Shown here: positions 39,694 to 50,294 of the stretch, in pieces
Layout: each line of letters opens with the position of its first letter
Numbering within the stretch: position 1 is the stretch's first letter
Origin: an uncultured Pelagibacteraceae bacterium
GTDB taxonomy: Bacteria; Pseudomonadota; Alphaproteobacteria; Pelagibacterales; Pelagibacteraceae
NCBI GenBank assembly: GCA_902537665.1
Contig: CACBCE010000007.1
Location: forward strand, 1-64,000
Direction of reading: 5' to 3'
Length of the DNA: 64,000 nt
Translations under genes and position numbers: made by a program
Notes under the pieces: generated by a model
Databases searched by the model: none
What the model was told of the DNA's origin: nothing
The model's input: only the letters and a program-made list of their open reading frames with translations

Positions 39694-41082
39694 ATGAAAT
39701 TTCGTAAAGAATTTGACAGTATAGGATCAATAAAAGTACCTAATGATAAGTATTGGGGTGCCTCAACGCAAAGATCAAAAAAATATTTTGATATAGGAGA
39801 TTTTTTAGTCAGACCAATTCTAATAAAATCTATTGCAATAATTAAAAAAGCTGCCGCAAAAGTTCACCAAAAAGAAAAGCAAATTTCACCCAAAATTTCT
39901 AAAGCAATAATTTTAGCAAGTAATGAGATTATTGCTGGAAAACTTGATGAACACTTTCCACTCAAAGTTTGGCAAACTGGTTCTGGTACACAAACTAACA
40001 TGAACGTCAATGAAGTCATAGCTAATAGAGCCATAGAAAAGTTAGGCGGTAAAAAGGGCTCGAAAAAACCTGTGCACCCCAACGACCATGTTAATAAATC
40101 TCAGTCAACTAATGATGTTTTTCCAACAGCAATGCATATTGCCATAGCAATAGAGACAAAAAATAAGTTACTACCATCTTTAATTTTGCTTAACAAAGAA
40201 CTTAAAAAAAAAATATCAAAATTTAAGAATATTATCAAAGTTGGAAGAACTCATCTTCAAGATGCAACCCCGCTTTCTTTAGGTCAAGAATTTTCTGGAT
40301 ATCAGTCCCAAATTGAAGATTGTATTAATAGAATTAATAATGCTTTAAATGAAATTTATTCTCTTGCTCAAGGTGGTACAGCTGTTGGTACTGGAATAAA
40401 TAGTAAAAAAAATTTTGATAAAAAAATAATCAATGAGATAAAGAAAATAACTAAGTTGCCATTCAAACCTACAAGAAATAAATTTGCAGCACTTGCAGCA
40501 CATGATGAAATTGTTAATTTTTCTGGTACTTTAAATACTACTGCAGTAAGTCTGATGAAAATTGCAAATGACATTAGATTTTTAGGCTCTGGCCCAAGAG
40601 CCGGTTACGGTGAACTTATTTTGCCTGCTAATGAACCTGGATCATCAATTATGCCAGGAAAAGTCAATCCAACACAGTCAGAGGCTGTAACAATGGTTTG
40701 TGTCAAAGTGATTGGTAATCACAATGGAATAACAATGGCAGGTTCGCATGGACATTTTGAGCTAAACGTATTTAAACCCTTAATCGCTCATAATATTTTA
40801 CAATCAATAAATTTATTAGCCGATAGTATAAAAAACTTTTCACTTTATTGTATAAAAGGACTTAAAGCAGATAAACTAAAGATAAAAGAATACTTGGATA
40901 ATTCTTTAATGTTAGTAACTGCGTTAGCCCCACATATTGGCTATGATAATTCTGCAAAAATTGCAAAACTAGCGTTGAAAAACAAAACAACCCTAAAACA
41001 CGAGGCTTTAAAATTAAAATTAATTAACGAAAAAAGTTATGACAGAATAGTAAATCCAAAAAAAATGATTTATCCTGCATAA
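39694..41082 (+). CDS. fumC: Class II fumarate hydratase FumC
   Basis: A 462-residue enzyme of the TCA cycle interconverting fumarate and malate. Motifs: [13 protein letters not shown] (97-109), the [15 protein letters not shown] region (134-148), [12 protein letters not shown] (182-193) and the superfamily signature [15 protein letters not shown] (316-330). The length and the SGTQ/THLQDA motifs separate it from aspartase and argininosuccinate lyase. Its 3' end overlaps the convergent AsmA-like gene by 13 bases. Confidence 0.94.
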   Translation: MKFRKEFDSIGSIKVPNDKYWGASTQRSKKYFDIGDFLVRPILIKSIAIIKKAAAKVHQKEKQISPKISKAIILASNEIIAGKLDEHFPLKVWQTGSGTQTNMNVNEVIANRAIEKLGGKKGSKKPVHPNDHVNKSQSTNDVFPTAMHIAIAIETKNKLLPSLILLNKELKKKISKFKNIIKVGRTHLQDATPLSLGQEFSGYQSQIEDCINRINNALNEIYSLAQGGTAVGTGINSKKNFDKKIINEIKKITKLPFKPTRNKFAALAAHDEIVNFSGTLNTTAVSLMKIANDIRFLGSGPRAGYGELILPANEPGSSIMPGKVNPTQSEAVTMVCVKVIGNHNGITMAGSHGHFELNVFKPLIAHNILQSINLLADSIKNFSLYCIKGLKADKLKIKEYLDNSLMLVTALAPHIGYDNSAKIAKLALKNKTTLKHEALKLKLINEKSYDRIVNPKKMIYPA

Positions 41083-42653
41083 GTTAGGAAAAAATCTTTC
41101 ACAAAGTTTCTTAAGGTAACCTTGTTAAACAAATTTTTATTTTTATTGTTGTATTCCTCTAAAAAGCTCTCAAGAATTTGATTTGACTTATTGTCAATTT
41201 TAATATTATTCAAAATTAATTTTTCCTCAGTAAAATCATAGACAAAATCAGCATTTATTTCATCAAAGACATTTCTGTAATTTCTTTTAATCTGAAAATA
41301 TCTAAAAAATTTTTCTACATCTTTAAAATCAAACAAGATTTCACCAATTAACTTTTTTCCGTTTTCATCATTTGTAAACTCAATATCATTAGATTTAATT
41401 GAGACAGCTTGGTTCCATTCAACATCAAAATTAGTCATAAAAATTTTACCATTATCAAGTTGAATTTCTAAAATGAAATCAGTCAAATATTCAAACTTAT
41501 CAATTTTATTAACGCTAATGTTAATATTAGCACTAAGATTACGATTATTTAATAATTCTGAATCTAGTATCTCAAGCATTAGAGACTCGCTTTTAAATAT
41601 CTTTCTGTGGCTTACATAGTCAAAACTTAAATTACTAAAAAAATAAAAAGGTTTAAAATTAAAGCCACCACTAAAATTCTTATCTTTTGATGCAAAATCT
41701 AATTTTTCACTTTTAATAACATAATCAAACGAATTACTTTTATTAAATAAGTCAATATCTAAGAAACCACTTATTTCAGAATTATCATATTCAATTGAAC
41801 TCTCTAAATCTAAACGAATTTTTTTGGATATTAATTTAATAATCTTATTTTGATTTGTTAAATCTTTTGAAACATCTAATTTAAAAGGAATATTAAAAAT
41901 CTCAAATAACGTCTTTACCTTTTGAAAACCATTTTTATCGTCGTAAAAAAATTTTAAGTTATCTACTTTAGACAAAAATAATAATTCATCGTTTTGATCT
42001 TTATAAAAAAGTTTTGACTTCTTAAATAAAAAATTATCTTGTTTTCCGGACTTTTTTAAAGTTTTTGTGAAGAAATTTATATTATTAGCATTAACATTAA
42101 AATCAGTGTTTTTAAATATTACATCTTTGATATTTAATTTTTCAAAAGAAAAAAAATTATTAAAAGAAATATAAAATTTAGCATAATTAGAACTGCCTAT
42201 AATTTTACCATCATAGAGAATGTCTAAATTTTTAGTATAGAAGTATGGTTTTGGGAGTAAGCTGTATTTAATTTTTTCATTAAATTTAATTTCTATTTCA
42301 TAACTTTTATTAATCTGATTTTTTAAAAAATTTTTAGTTTCATCTTCATTGTAAAAAACAGGCACAGAGAAATAGCTTAAAAATGTTATAAAAATTATTG
42401 CTATTGATAAAACTGTCTTATTTTTAAAAAAACTTAACTTTTTCTTGTTCTGATTGTATTTCTTAAATTCTTTGAATTTATTAAAAAAACTTTCAAACTT
42501 ATGTTCCAGATTAATTAATTTTTTTCTTAAAGGTTTACTTTTGTTTTTTTGGTGTTTTGATCTTCCTAATTCTATAAAAAAACTTTCTAAAATTTTATTT
42601 ATTGATATTAATGTTTTTCGGAATTTTTTTTTGTAATAATTTAAATTAAACAT
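41070..42653 (-). CDS. AsmA-like inner-membrane-anchored protein
   Basis: A 527-residue protein with an unusual lysine-rich, probably helical cytoplasmic N-terminus (residues 1-78), one membrane helix (about 80-100), then a beta-rich periplasmic part. The start of the latter ([59 protein letters not shown]) follows the AsmA N-terminal pattern. AsmA-like proteins are thought to bridge the envelope and help phospholipid transport or outer-membrane assembly. The family is inferred from this pattern; overall similarity is weak. It is divergent from uvrD with only 32 bases between, so promoters are packed tightly. Confidence 0.65.
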   Translation of the reverse strand: MFNLNYYKKKFRKTLISINKILESFFIELGRSKHQKNKSKPLRKKLINLEHKFESFFNKFKEFKKYNQNKKKLSFFKNKTVLSIAIIFITFLSYFSVPVFYNEDETKNFLKNQINKSYEIEIKFNEKIKYSLLPKPYFYTKNLDILYDGKIIGSSNYAKFYISFNNFFSFEKLNIKDVIFKNTDFNVNANNINFFTKTLKKSGKQDNFLFKKSKLFYKDQNDELLFLSKVDNLKFFYDDKNGFQKVKTLFEIFNIPFKLDVSKDLTNQNKIIKLISKKIRLDLESSIEYDNSEISGFLDIDLFNKSNSFDYVIKSEKLDFASKDKNFSGGFNFKPFYFFSNLSFDYVSHRKIFKSESLMLEILDSELLNNRNLSANINISVNKIDKFEYLTDFILEIQLDNGKIFMTNFDVEWNQAVSIKSNDIEFTNDENGKKLIGEILFDFKDVEKFFRYFQIKRNYRNVFDEINADFVYDFTEEKLILNNIKIDNKSNQILESFLEEYNNKNKNLFNKVTLRNFVKDFFLTYAG

Positions 42654-42685
42654 AAATTGTTCAAACTTATAATTAAAATATTTAA

Positions 42686-44722
42686 ATGGTAAACTCTGAT
42701 TATTTAAAAAATTTAAATGAAGCTCAAAAACAAGCTGTTTTATTTCTGGATGGACCGCTATTAATAGTTGCTGGAGCTGGATCTGGAAAAACTAAGGTTT
42801 TAACAAGCAGAATCGCTCATATAATTAAAAACAATAAGGCTTTTCCAAATCAAATTCTTGCAGTTACTTTCACAAATAAAGCTGCAAAAGAAATGCAAGA
42901 TAGAGTGAGCAAAATTCTTGGTTCATCAGCGGTTGGTTTATCGTGGCTTGGTACATTTCACTCAATTTGTGCAAAGTTATTAAGAAAACATGCACCGGCA
43001 GTTAATCTAAATTCAAATTTTACTATTGTTGATACCGATGATCAAATCAGATTAATCAAAAATATTTGTAAAGCAGAAAACATCGACATTAAACAACTTG
43101 CTCCAAGATATATTATTGCCATAATTGATAAATGGAAAAATAAAGGATTATATCCTAGTGAAGTTAAAATAAATCCAAAAGATATTTATGAAAAAACAAT
43201 TTTGCCAGTTTATAAAATTTATCAACAGAAGCTAATAGAATTAAATGCATGTGACTTTGGTGATTTGATTTTACACTCAGTTAAAATTTTAGAAAAAAAT
43301 GAAGACATTCGAAAAATCTACTCTAAAAATTTTAAATATATACTTGTAGATGAGTATCAGGATACAAATTATATACAAAGTCGATGGTTAAATTTATTGG
43401 CAGAAAAAAATAAAAATATATGTTGTGTTGGTGATGATGATCAATCAATTTATAGTTGGAGAGGTGCTGAAATAAAAAATTTTTTAGAGTTTGATAAAAT
43501 TTATCAAAATACTAAAGTAATAAGACTGGAACAAAATTATAGATCCTCGAAAAATATTTTATCTGTAGCCTCTTCCTTAATATCTAACAATCAAAATAGA
43601 GTTGGAAAGACTTTAAAATCAACAATGGAAGATGGTGATTTAATTAAATTAAACTGTTTTAAAAATGGAAAAGATGAAGCAATCGGAGTTTCTGATGAAG
43701 TGGAAAAAATAAAAAAAAAATACTCGTTAAATAATATTGCAATTTTAGTGAGAGCGATTTTTCAAACAAGAGAATTTGAGGAAAGATTTTTAAAAATAGG
43801 CATGCCCTACCGAATTTTAGGAGGGATTAAATTTTATGAGAGAGCCGAAATTAAGGACTGCATTGGGTACCTAAGACTAATTTATCAAGAAAAAGATGAT
43901 TTAGCTTTTGAAAGAATAGTTAATAATCCTAAAAGATCAATTGGTGATAGTACGATTAAAATTATTCATGAATACTCGAAAAAAAATAAGATAAGTTTGG
44001 AATACTCTGCGAGAAAGATGATAGAAAAAAATCTAATAAAACCTAAAGCAAAAATAGGTTTAAGTATTTTTTTAGATTTAATTTCAAAATGGAGAAATGA
44101 TTTGAAAATTAAAAAATTTAATCATGTCAAATTGCTGCAAACACTTTTAGATGAGTCTGGATACTCCTCCATGTTAAAAAACAAAAAAGATCTAGAAAAT
44201 GAAAATCGGTTAGAAAATATTAAAGAGTTATTAAGTGCAATGAAAGAATTTGATAATCTAGAAAGTTTTTTAGACCATGTATCTCTTGCAACTTCTATTG
44301 ATCAAGATTGGGAAGGCGAAAAAATTAATATGATGACAATGCATGCAGCTAAAGGTTTAGAGTTCGACGTAGTTTTTTTACCTGGGTGGGAAGAAGGTTT
44401 ATTTCCTCATCAAAAATCAATTGAAGAAAAAGGACATAATGGATTAGAGGAGGAAAGAAGATTGGCTTATGTGGGTATCACGAGAGCAAAAAAAAACGCA
44501 ATTATTTCTTTCTCCATGAATAGATTTTATCAAGGAGATTGGATTGATAGTATGGCTTCAAGATTTATTGACGAGCTTCCAGAAAATAATTTGGAAAAAA
44601 ATTCATATTTTGACGAAAATAAAGAAACATTTGATGAATTTGAGTTCAATCAAGATATTGAATTAGATGATGATCCCAAGAGAAGTCCAGGTTGGATTAG
44701 ATATCAAAAAAGAATTAAATGA
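42686..44722 (+). CDS. uvrD: UvrD/PcrA-type ATP-dependent DNA helicase
   Basis: A 678-residue superfamily 1 helicase with Walker A AGAGSGKT (29-36), motif Ia AVTFTNKAAKEMQ, Walker B VDEYQDTN, motif III GDDDQSIYSWRGA, motif IV EQNYRSS, motif V MTMHAAKGLEFDVVFLPGWEEG and motif VI VGITRAKK. It unwinds DNA 3'-5' in repair and recombination. It is shorter than E. coli UvrD (720) at the C-terminus. It overlaps the peptidase gene by 4 bases (ATGA). Confidence 0.93.
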   Translation: MVNSDYLKNLNEAQKQAVLFLDGPLLIVAGAGSGKTKVLTSRIAHIIKNNKAFPNQILAVTFTNKAAKEMQDRVSKILGSSAVGLSWLGTFHSICAKLLRKHAPAVNLNSNFTIVDTDDQIRLIKNICKAENIDIKQLAPRYIIAIIDKWKNKGLYPSEVKINPKDIYEKTILPVYKIYQQKLIELNACDFGDLILHSVKILEKNEDIRKIYSKNFKYILVDEYQDTNYIQSRWLNLLAEKNKNICCVGDDDQSIYSWRGAEIKNFLEFDKIYQNTKVIRLEQNYRSSKNILSVASSLISNNQNRVGKTLKSTMEDGDLIKLNCFKNGKDEAIGVSDEVEKIKKKYSLNNIAILVRAIFQTREFEERFLKIGMPYRILGGIKFYERAEIKDCIGYLRLIYQEKDDLAFERIVNNPKRSIGDSTIKIIHEYSKKNKISLEYSARKMIEKNLIKPKAKIGLSIFLDLISKWRNDLKIKKFNHVKLLQTLLDESGYSSMLKNKKDLENENRLENIKELLSAMKEFDNLESFLDHVSLATSIDQDWEGEKINMMTMHAAKGLEFDVVFLPGWEEGLFPHQKSIEEKGHNGLEEERRLAYVGITRAKKNAIISFSMNRFYQGDWIDSMASRFIDELPENNLEKNSYFDENKETFDEFEFNQDIELDDDPKRSPGWIRYQKRIK

Positions 44723-46416
44723 TTAAAAAAAGAATAGATAAATTAAGAAATCAATTTATTAGATATAATATTGATGGTTATGTTATCCCGAAAAATGACG
44801 AATTTTTCTCAGAATATTCAAATAAAGATAGACTTAAAATTATATCTAATTTTACCGGGTCAGCTGGATATGCTGTAATTCTTAAAAAGAAAAGTTTTTT
44901 ATTTGTTGATGGGAGATATACAATTCAAGCAAAGATTGAAAGCGGTAAGAACTTTAAGATTATAGATTATGAAAAAATAATTAATACAAATATATTCAAA
45001 AATCTAAATCTAGGAATTGATCCTACTTTATTTACTTCAAAACAAATTAAAAGATTTTTTTTAAAGAATAGCAGAGTAAAATTAATTAATAAAAACTTAG
45101 TTGATAAAACTTATCAGTTTAAAAGTAAAAAAAAAGATCCTTTTTACACTTTAGACAAAGAAAATACTGGTGAAAATCACTTACAAAAAATTTCTAAAGT
45201 CTGCTCATATTTAAGGAAAAATAAATTTGATTATTTATTTATCACTGCCCCAGAAAATATTGCATGGTTATTAAATATTAGAGGATATGATAACCCAACT
45301 AGCCCAATACCTAACTGTTATCTTGTTATAAGTAAAAAAAGAAATATATATCTAATTGTTGAGAGAGATAAATCAAAAAAACTTATCAAAGAAAAAAGAT
45401 TAAAAAAAAATCAAATAATTGATCCAAAAAATATCTCCTCTTTATTTCAAAATTTAAATAAAGGAAGTATTTTAATTGATGAAAAAACTTGCTCTGTGTA
45501 TTTTGAGGAAATTTTAAAAAAAAGATTTAGAGTAGTTAAAAAAGAAGATCCAATTTACCTTTTAAAATCGATTAAAAATAAGACTGAAATTAAAAATATG
45601 ATAGATGCTCACATCATCGATGGGGTTGCACTAACAAAATTTATTTATTGGATAAAAAATAAAAAGAAATTAGATATCACGGAGGTTGATGCTCAAAATA
45701 AATTAGAAAAATTTAGAAAAATGAGTTCGAAATATTTATTTCCAAGTTTTAAAACAATAGCAGGCAGTGGAAAAAATGGAGCTATTGTTCATTATAGAGC
45801 AACAAATAATAATACTAAAACTTTAAAAAAAAGTGAAATTTTATTATGTGACTCTGGAGGCCAATATAAATTTGGAACCACAGATGTTACAAGAACAATT
45901 TGTTTTTCAAATCAAAAAAAATATATCAAAAATATTTATACAAATGTTTTAAAAGGACACATCGCAGTAGCTCAAACAAATTTGAATATAAAAAAAACTG
46001 GGAAATTGATTGATATTGAAGCAAGAAAATTTCTTAAAAAAAATAATATGGATTATACCCATGGGACTGGACACGGAGTGGGTTATTTTTTAAATGTTCA
46101 TGAAGGTCCACAAGCTATTTCAAAAAACAATACAATTAAAATTGAAAATGGAATGATTTTGAGTAATGAACCTGGATATTATAAAAGAGGTAAATTTGGA
46201 ATACGTATTGAGAATTTAATTTATGCAAAAAAAATTAAAGGTCGGTTATTTTTCAAAAATTTAACTTTAGCACCAATAGAAATAGATTTAATCAATTATA
46301 AACTTTTAAATGAAAAGGAAAGAAGTTATCTTTTTAAATATCATTTAGAGGTTTATTCAAAATTATCGCCATTTCTCAACAAAAATGAAAAAAAATGGTT
46401 GGCTAGATTTATTTAA
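44719..46416 (+). CDS. pepP: Xaa-Pro aminopeptidase (aminopeptidase P, M24B)
   Basis: A 565-residue two-metal peptidase removing N-terminal residues before proline. There are two creatinase-like N-terminal domains (about 1-290) and a pita-bread catalytic domain. The latter has metal ligands in DSGGQYKFGTTDVTRTI, THGTGHGVGYFLNVHEGPQ, NEPGYYKRGKFGIRIENL, and the C-terminal APIEIDLI region. The three-domain, roughly 600-residue form is the type common in alphaproteobacteria and eukaryotes. It is co-transcribed with uvrD; no functional tie is obvious. It ends overlapping ligA tail-to-tail by 8 bases. Confidence 0.92.
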   Translation: MIKKRIDKLRNQFIRYNIDGYVIPKNDEFFSEYSNKDRLKIISNFTGSAGYAVILKKKSFLFVDGRYTIQAKIESGKNFKIIDYEKIINTNIFKNLNLGIDPTLFTSKQIKRFFLKNSRVKLINKNLVDKTYQFKSKKKDPFYTLDKENTGENHLQKISKVCSYLRKNKFDYLFITAPENIAWLLNIRGYDNPTSPIPNCYLVISKKRNIYLIVERDKSKKLIKEKRLKKNQIIDPKNISSLFQNLNKGSILIDEKTCSVYFEEILKKRFRVVKKEDPIYLLKSIKNKTEIKNMIDAHIIDGVALTKFIYWIKNKKKLDITEVDAQNKLEKFRKMSSKYLFPSFKTIAGSGKNGAIVHYRATNNNTKTLKKSEILLCDSGGQYKFGTTDVTRTICFSNQKKYIKNIYTNVLKGHIAVAQTNLNIKKTGKLIDIEARKFLKKNNMDYTHGTGHGVGYFLNVHEGPQAISKNNTIKIENGMILSNEPGYYKRGKFGIRIENLIYAKKIKGRLFFKNLTLAPIEIDLINYKLLNEKERSYLFKYHLEVYSKLSPFLNKNEKKWLARFI

Positions 46417-48430
46417 GCATTTTAAGCCAAGAGGACTGGTCTAAAATTTTTATTTTTAAACCTCTTGCAATATTAATTTTTCTGTTTGTTGGTTTTTCGC
46501 CGACTATTAGATAATCAAGTTTTTTTGTTACATTGCTAACTATTGACCCCGAATTTTGTTCTATTAGAGATTTTGCTTCAGAACGGCTCATGTTTGAAAG
46601 TTTACCTGTGAACATAAAAGTTTTATTATTTAATATGCCGTTGGTTTTTTGATTTTCAGCATTTTTTACTGTGAGTATTTTTTCAAGGTTTTGTAAAACG
46701 TGTAAATTTGAACTATTTTTAAAGAAATTCTTTATTGAACTAATTTGAGTTTCACCAATCCCATCAATATTGATTAAATTATCAAAATTATTTTTTTTGG
46801 ATAAAGAGATAAAATTTCCTAATGATTTTAAATTTTTTGCTATAGTTTTAGCATTTTCTAAACCTATATGTCTAATTCCTAATGCATAAATAAATTTTTC
46901 AAATGAAATTATTTTTTTTTGGTTAATTGAATATTTTAAATTTGAAACTGATTGCTTTCCCCATCCTTCTAGACTTTCTATTTTTACATAATCAAGTTTA
47001 AAGATATCTTGTGGAAATTTGATTAAATTTAAATTCCAAAAATTTTCAACAATTTTTTTTCCAAAACCATCAATATTGAAAGCTTCTTTAGAAACAAAAT
47101 GTTTTATCTTTTCTATTGCCATTTTTTCACATTCATATCCTTCACTTGAACATCTTCTTACAGCGTCTTCTTTTTTTGTTGTAAAATTAAAATCTTTAAC
47201 AGTTTTTGACCCACAAGATGGACAATTTTTCGGAAAATTAAATTTTTGTGAATTTTTATTTCTCAATTTTAAATCAACTGAAATTACATGAGGTATAACA
47301 TCTCCCGCTCTTTCAATTAAAACTGTATCTCCAATTCTTATATCCTTTCTATTTATCTCCTCTTCATTATGCAAAGTTGCATTTGAAACAACAACACCTC
47401 CAATTTTTACTGGTTTTATTTTTGCTACAGGTGTTAAGGCGCCAGTCCTACCAATTTGAATTTCAATATTTTCAATTTTCGAGACACTACTGTTGGCAGA
47501 AAACTTATGTGCAATAGCCCACCTTGGAGCATTTGCAACATTCCCTAATCTTTTTTGTAATCCAAAATCATTAATTTTATAGACGATTCCATCGATATCA
47601 AAATCTATTTGATCTCTTTTTTTTTCAACTTCATTATAATTTTTCATTAAATCTTTTATTGTTCCAATTGTTTTGTTTAAAGGATTTGTTTTAAAACCCC
47701 ATTCTTTTAATTTTTTTAAATAATCTTCTTGAGTAGAAACTTCTAAACCTTTTTCATAACCAAAAGTATATGCAATAAATTTTAATGGAATTTTTCGTGT
47801 TTCTTTAGAATCTTTTTGTCTCAACGAGCCAGAAGCTGCGTTTCTAGGATTTGCGAATTTATTTCTTAAATTTTTAAAATCGCTGTTTTGAATAAATACC
47901 TCACCTCTAATATCTATTTCTTTAGGAAAACTTTTTGATTTGATTTCATGCGGTATATCTTTAATTGTTTTTAAGTTTTCTGTAATGTCTTCTCCCTCTT
48001 TTCCATCACCTCTTGATAAACCAGTTATAAATTTTCCATCTTTAAACAACAAAGATGCCGATATTCCATCAATCTTAGGCTCTGCGCTGTACTCAATATT
48101 TAATCCTGTTTCATTATTGAGAAAATTCAAAATTTTTTTTTCAAAATTTATAAGATCTTCCTCACTAAATGCATTGCTCAGGGACAACATTGCCGTTTTA
48201 TGTTTTATTTTTTTAAAAATTTTAGAGGGTTTGAAACCTACGGAATTAGAGGGAGAGTCTTTGTGGTTTAAAAATTTATATTGTTTCTCTAAATCAATTA
48301 TCTCCAATTTTAGTTTATCAAACTCACTATCATCAACTAAAGGTTGATTTAAATTATAGTAATGTTTGTTGTATTTTTGAAATAATTTTATTTTATTTAG
48401 ATATTTTCGATTAATTTTCTCATCAATCAT
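46409..48430 (-). CDS. ligA: NAD-dependent DNA ligase LigA
   Basis: A 673-residue ligase with the adenylation lysine at residue 119 in AEPKIDG. Further motifs are SRGDGKEGEDITEN, RGEVFI and FANPRNAASGSLRQKD. The OB fold contains GRTGALTPVAKIKPV, and a zinc finger uses CPSCGSK and the later Cys pair. Helix-hairpin-helix repeats and a C-terminal BRCT domain (about 590-673) complete it. It seals nicks in replication and repair. In alphaproteobacteria ligA usually follows lpxC-bamD-recN; here recN is missing and ligA lies 3 bases from bamD. Confidence 0.95.
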   Translation of the reverse strand: MIDEKINRKYLNKIKLFQKYNKHYYNLNQPLVDDSEFDKLKLEIIDLEKQYKFLNHKDSPSNSVGFKPSKIFKKIKHKTAMLSLSNAFSEEDLINFEKKILNFLNNETGLNIEYSAEPKIDGISASLLFKDGKFITGLSRGDGKEGEDITENLKTIKDIPHEIKSKSFPKEIDIRGEVFIQNSDFKNLRNKFANPRNAASGSLRQKDSKETRKIPLKFIAYTFGYEKGLEVSTQEDYLKKLKEWGFKTNPLNKTIGTIKDLMKNYNEVEKKRDQIDFDIDGIVYKINDFGLQKRLGNVANAPRWAIAHKFSANSSVSKIENIEIQIGRTGALTPVAKIKPVKIGGVVVSNATLHNEEEINRKDIRIGDTVLIERAGDVIPHVISVDLKLRNKNSQKFNFPKNCPSCGSKTVKDFNFTTKKEDAVRRCSSEGYECEKMAIEKIKHFVSKEAFNIDGFGKKIVENFWNLNLIKFPQDIFKLDYVKIESLEGWGKQSVSNLKYSINQKKIISFEKFIYALGIRHIGLENAKTIAKNLKSLGNFISLSKKNNFDNLINIDGIGETQISSIKNFFKNSSNLHVLQNLEKILTVKNAENQKTNGILNNKTFMFTGKLSNMSRSEAKSLIEQNSGSIVSNVTKKLDYLIVGEKPTNRKINIARGLKIKILDQSSWLKMLK

Positions 48431-48433
48431 TTT

Positions 48434-49267
48434 TTAAAAAAGGCTTTTTATTGTACTTAAGATTTTACTTTTTTCTTTCTTTTTGTCTCGAACGAAAACT
48501 TTGTATTCTTTATTAAAAATTCTATATGTTTCTTTATACCATTCACCTGAATTATAATTGTAACCCAGTAATGCAGCATATTTAAGTGACTCTTCCTCCA
48601 TGCCTAATATGTAATAAATTTCTACTAATCTATGAATTGCCTCCTCTACATGATCTGTTGTGTCATAATTATTTAATACATTTTTAAATCTATTTAGAGC
48701 AGGTATCCATTTTTTCTTACTAAAGTAATGTCTACCAATATATACTTCTTTGGCAGCTAATATATCATTAATTAAATCAATTTTGTATTTCGCATCATAA
48801 GCATAATCAGTATCAGGATAATTTTCGATGATAAAAATGAGTTCTTTTTTTGAGAGAATCAAAGGAGCTAAATCTTTTTTTTCACCCTCAATAGTTTCAT
48901 AATAACACATCGCTAAAAGATAATGAGCATAAGCCAAATTTTTATCTTTAGGATAGGTTTTAAAATATCTTTTAAGATTTTCAATTGCCAATGAATAATA
49001 ACCTTGTAGATAGTAAGCGTATGATGCCATTAAAACTGACTTTGGTGCCCATTTAGATTGTGGCAATAATATTTCAACTTCTAAAAATTTTTTACTTGCA
49101 GCAAAATAATCACCAGATTCAAAAAAGTTCATACCCTTTTTATAAGCGGAAATAACTTCTTCACTTTGACTAGTTTCCTTGATTAGTTTTATTTTTTCAA
49201 CTTCTTTTCCGCATGAATTAAAAAATAAAAAAGTAAAAAAAATTAATATGATTTTAATTTTAGACAT
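48434..49267 (-). CDS. bamD: Outer-membrane assembly lipoprotein BamD
   Basis: A 277-residue lipoprotein. The signal ends at a lipobox-like FFNSC19, so Cys19 is the likely lipidation site. It has tetratricopeptide-like repeats: AYKKGMNFFESGDYFAASKKFLEVE, APKSVLMASYAYYLQGYYSLAIENLKRY, and AYAHYLLAMCYYE. BamD is the essential partner of BamA in inserting outer-membrane beta-barrels. Position between lpxC and ligA is the usual alphaproteobacterial one (comL). Confidence 0.92.
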   Translation of the reverse strand: MSKIKIILIFFTFLFFNSCGKEVEKIKLIKETSQSEEVISAYKKGMNFFESGDYFAASKKFLEVEILLPQSKWAPKSVLMASYAYYLQGYYSLAIENLKRYFKTYPKDKNLAYAHYLLAMCYYETIEGEKKDLAPLILSKKELIFIIENYPDTDYAYDAKYKIDLINDILAAKEVYIGRHYFSKKKWIPALNRFKNVLNNYDTTDHVEEAIHRLVEIYYILGMEEESLKYAALLGYNYNSGEWYKETYRIFNKEYKVFVRDKKKEKSKILSTIKSLF

Positions 49268-49310
49268 TTTAAATATATATACTAAAAAAACTGCAAAGAT
49301 GAATATTTTA

Positions 49311-50231
49311 TTAAGCTATTGATCTCAATAAGCTTCTATTTATCAATGTATGTGGGAGTGTTCTCTCTTGTATTTCTATAATTGAAAAATTATCTTTATT
49401 TTCAAATACTTTTCTAAGTAAGCTGTTTGTCATGTAATGTCCTCCTTGAGAACAGTTTACACTAGCTATCATTCTGTATCCGCTGGTAAAAAGATCACCA
49501 ATACAATCTAAAATTTTATGATTTACAAATTCTTTAGTATTTCTTAGACCATCTGGATTTAAAATATTTTCACCTTTAACAACTACTGCATTCTCTAAAC
49601 TTCCACCTTTAGCTAGACCATTTTTCTTTATTGCTTCAATATCTTCGTATAAACAAAAGGTTCTTGAATTAAAAATTTCTTCAAGGTTGTCTTCATAAAC
49701 ATTTATCTTATTTCTTTGGTTGCCTATGATTTGATTTTGATATTTGAGTTGAAAATCTATGTCTAGACTTAACTTTGAAGGCTCAATTGAAATAAACTTA
49801 TCACTATTTTTAAATTCCACTTTTCTATTTATTTTTATAATCTTAATAGGCTTATTGCTGGATTCCAAACCTACTGATAAAATTTCATTTATAAACAACT
49901 TAGCTGATCCATCTAAAATTGGAACTTCTTCATTATCAATTTCAACTAAAGCATTATCAATTCCAAGTCCAAATAATGCACCCATCAAATGTTCAATGGT
50001 TGAAACTTTTGCGCCATGACTATTGCTTATAGTTGTACAAAGAGCTGTACTACTTACGTTCATGAAATTTGGATAAATAAGATTATTTTCTTTTAAATCG
50101 ACTCTTTTGAAAACAATTCCAGTATCTGGCTCAGAAGGTTTAATACAAATCTTAACTATTTTACCACTGTGAAGACCTATCCCACTGAAGGAAACTTTAT
50201 TTTTAATTGTTTTTTGGTTTAATAAAGACAC
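49311..50231 (-). CDS. lpxC: UDP-3-O-acyl-N-acetylglucosamine deacetylase LpxC
   Basis: A 306-residue zinc enzyme that commits sugar to lipid A synthesis. Zinc ligands are His81 in STIEHLMGALFGLGIDNA and the HKILDCIGDL pair (His and Asp). VPILDGSA and the C-terminal HTLINRSLL region also match. It shows that this organism makes lipid A. It lies 63 bases after the ftsA-like gene; ftsZ, which normally separates them, is absent. The 63-base gap holds nothing recognisable. Confidence 0.95.
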   Translation of the reverse strand: MSLLNQKTIKNKVSFSGIGLHSGKIVKICIKPSEPDTGIVFKRVDLKENNLIYPNFMNVSSTALCTTISNSHGAKVSTIEHLMGALFGLGIDNALVEIDNEEVPILDGSAKLFINEILSVGLESSNKPIKIIKINRKVEFKNSDKFISIEPSKLSLDIDFQLKYQNQIIGNQRNKINVYEDNLEEIFNSRTFCLYEDIEAIKKNGLAKGGSLENAVVVKGENILNPDGLRNTKEFVNHKILDCIGDLFTSGYRMIASVNCSQGGHYMTNSLLRKVFENKDNFSIIEIQERTLPHTLINRSLLRSIA

Positions 50232-50294
50232 GCCTTACTATTAATCCTGAGTCACATTAAATTAAAAACAACAAATATTACGAGAAAATACAGA

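Noticed and set aside
47940-48347. Open frame of 135 codons on the plus strand inside ligA
   Set aside because: It is antisense to the highly conserved adenylation domain of LigA and has no recognisable motif of its own.
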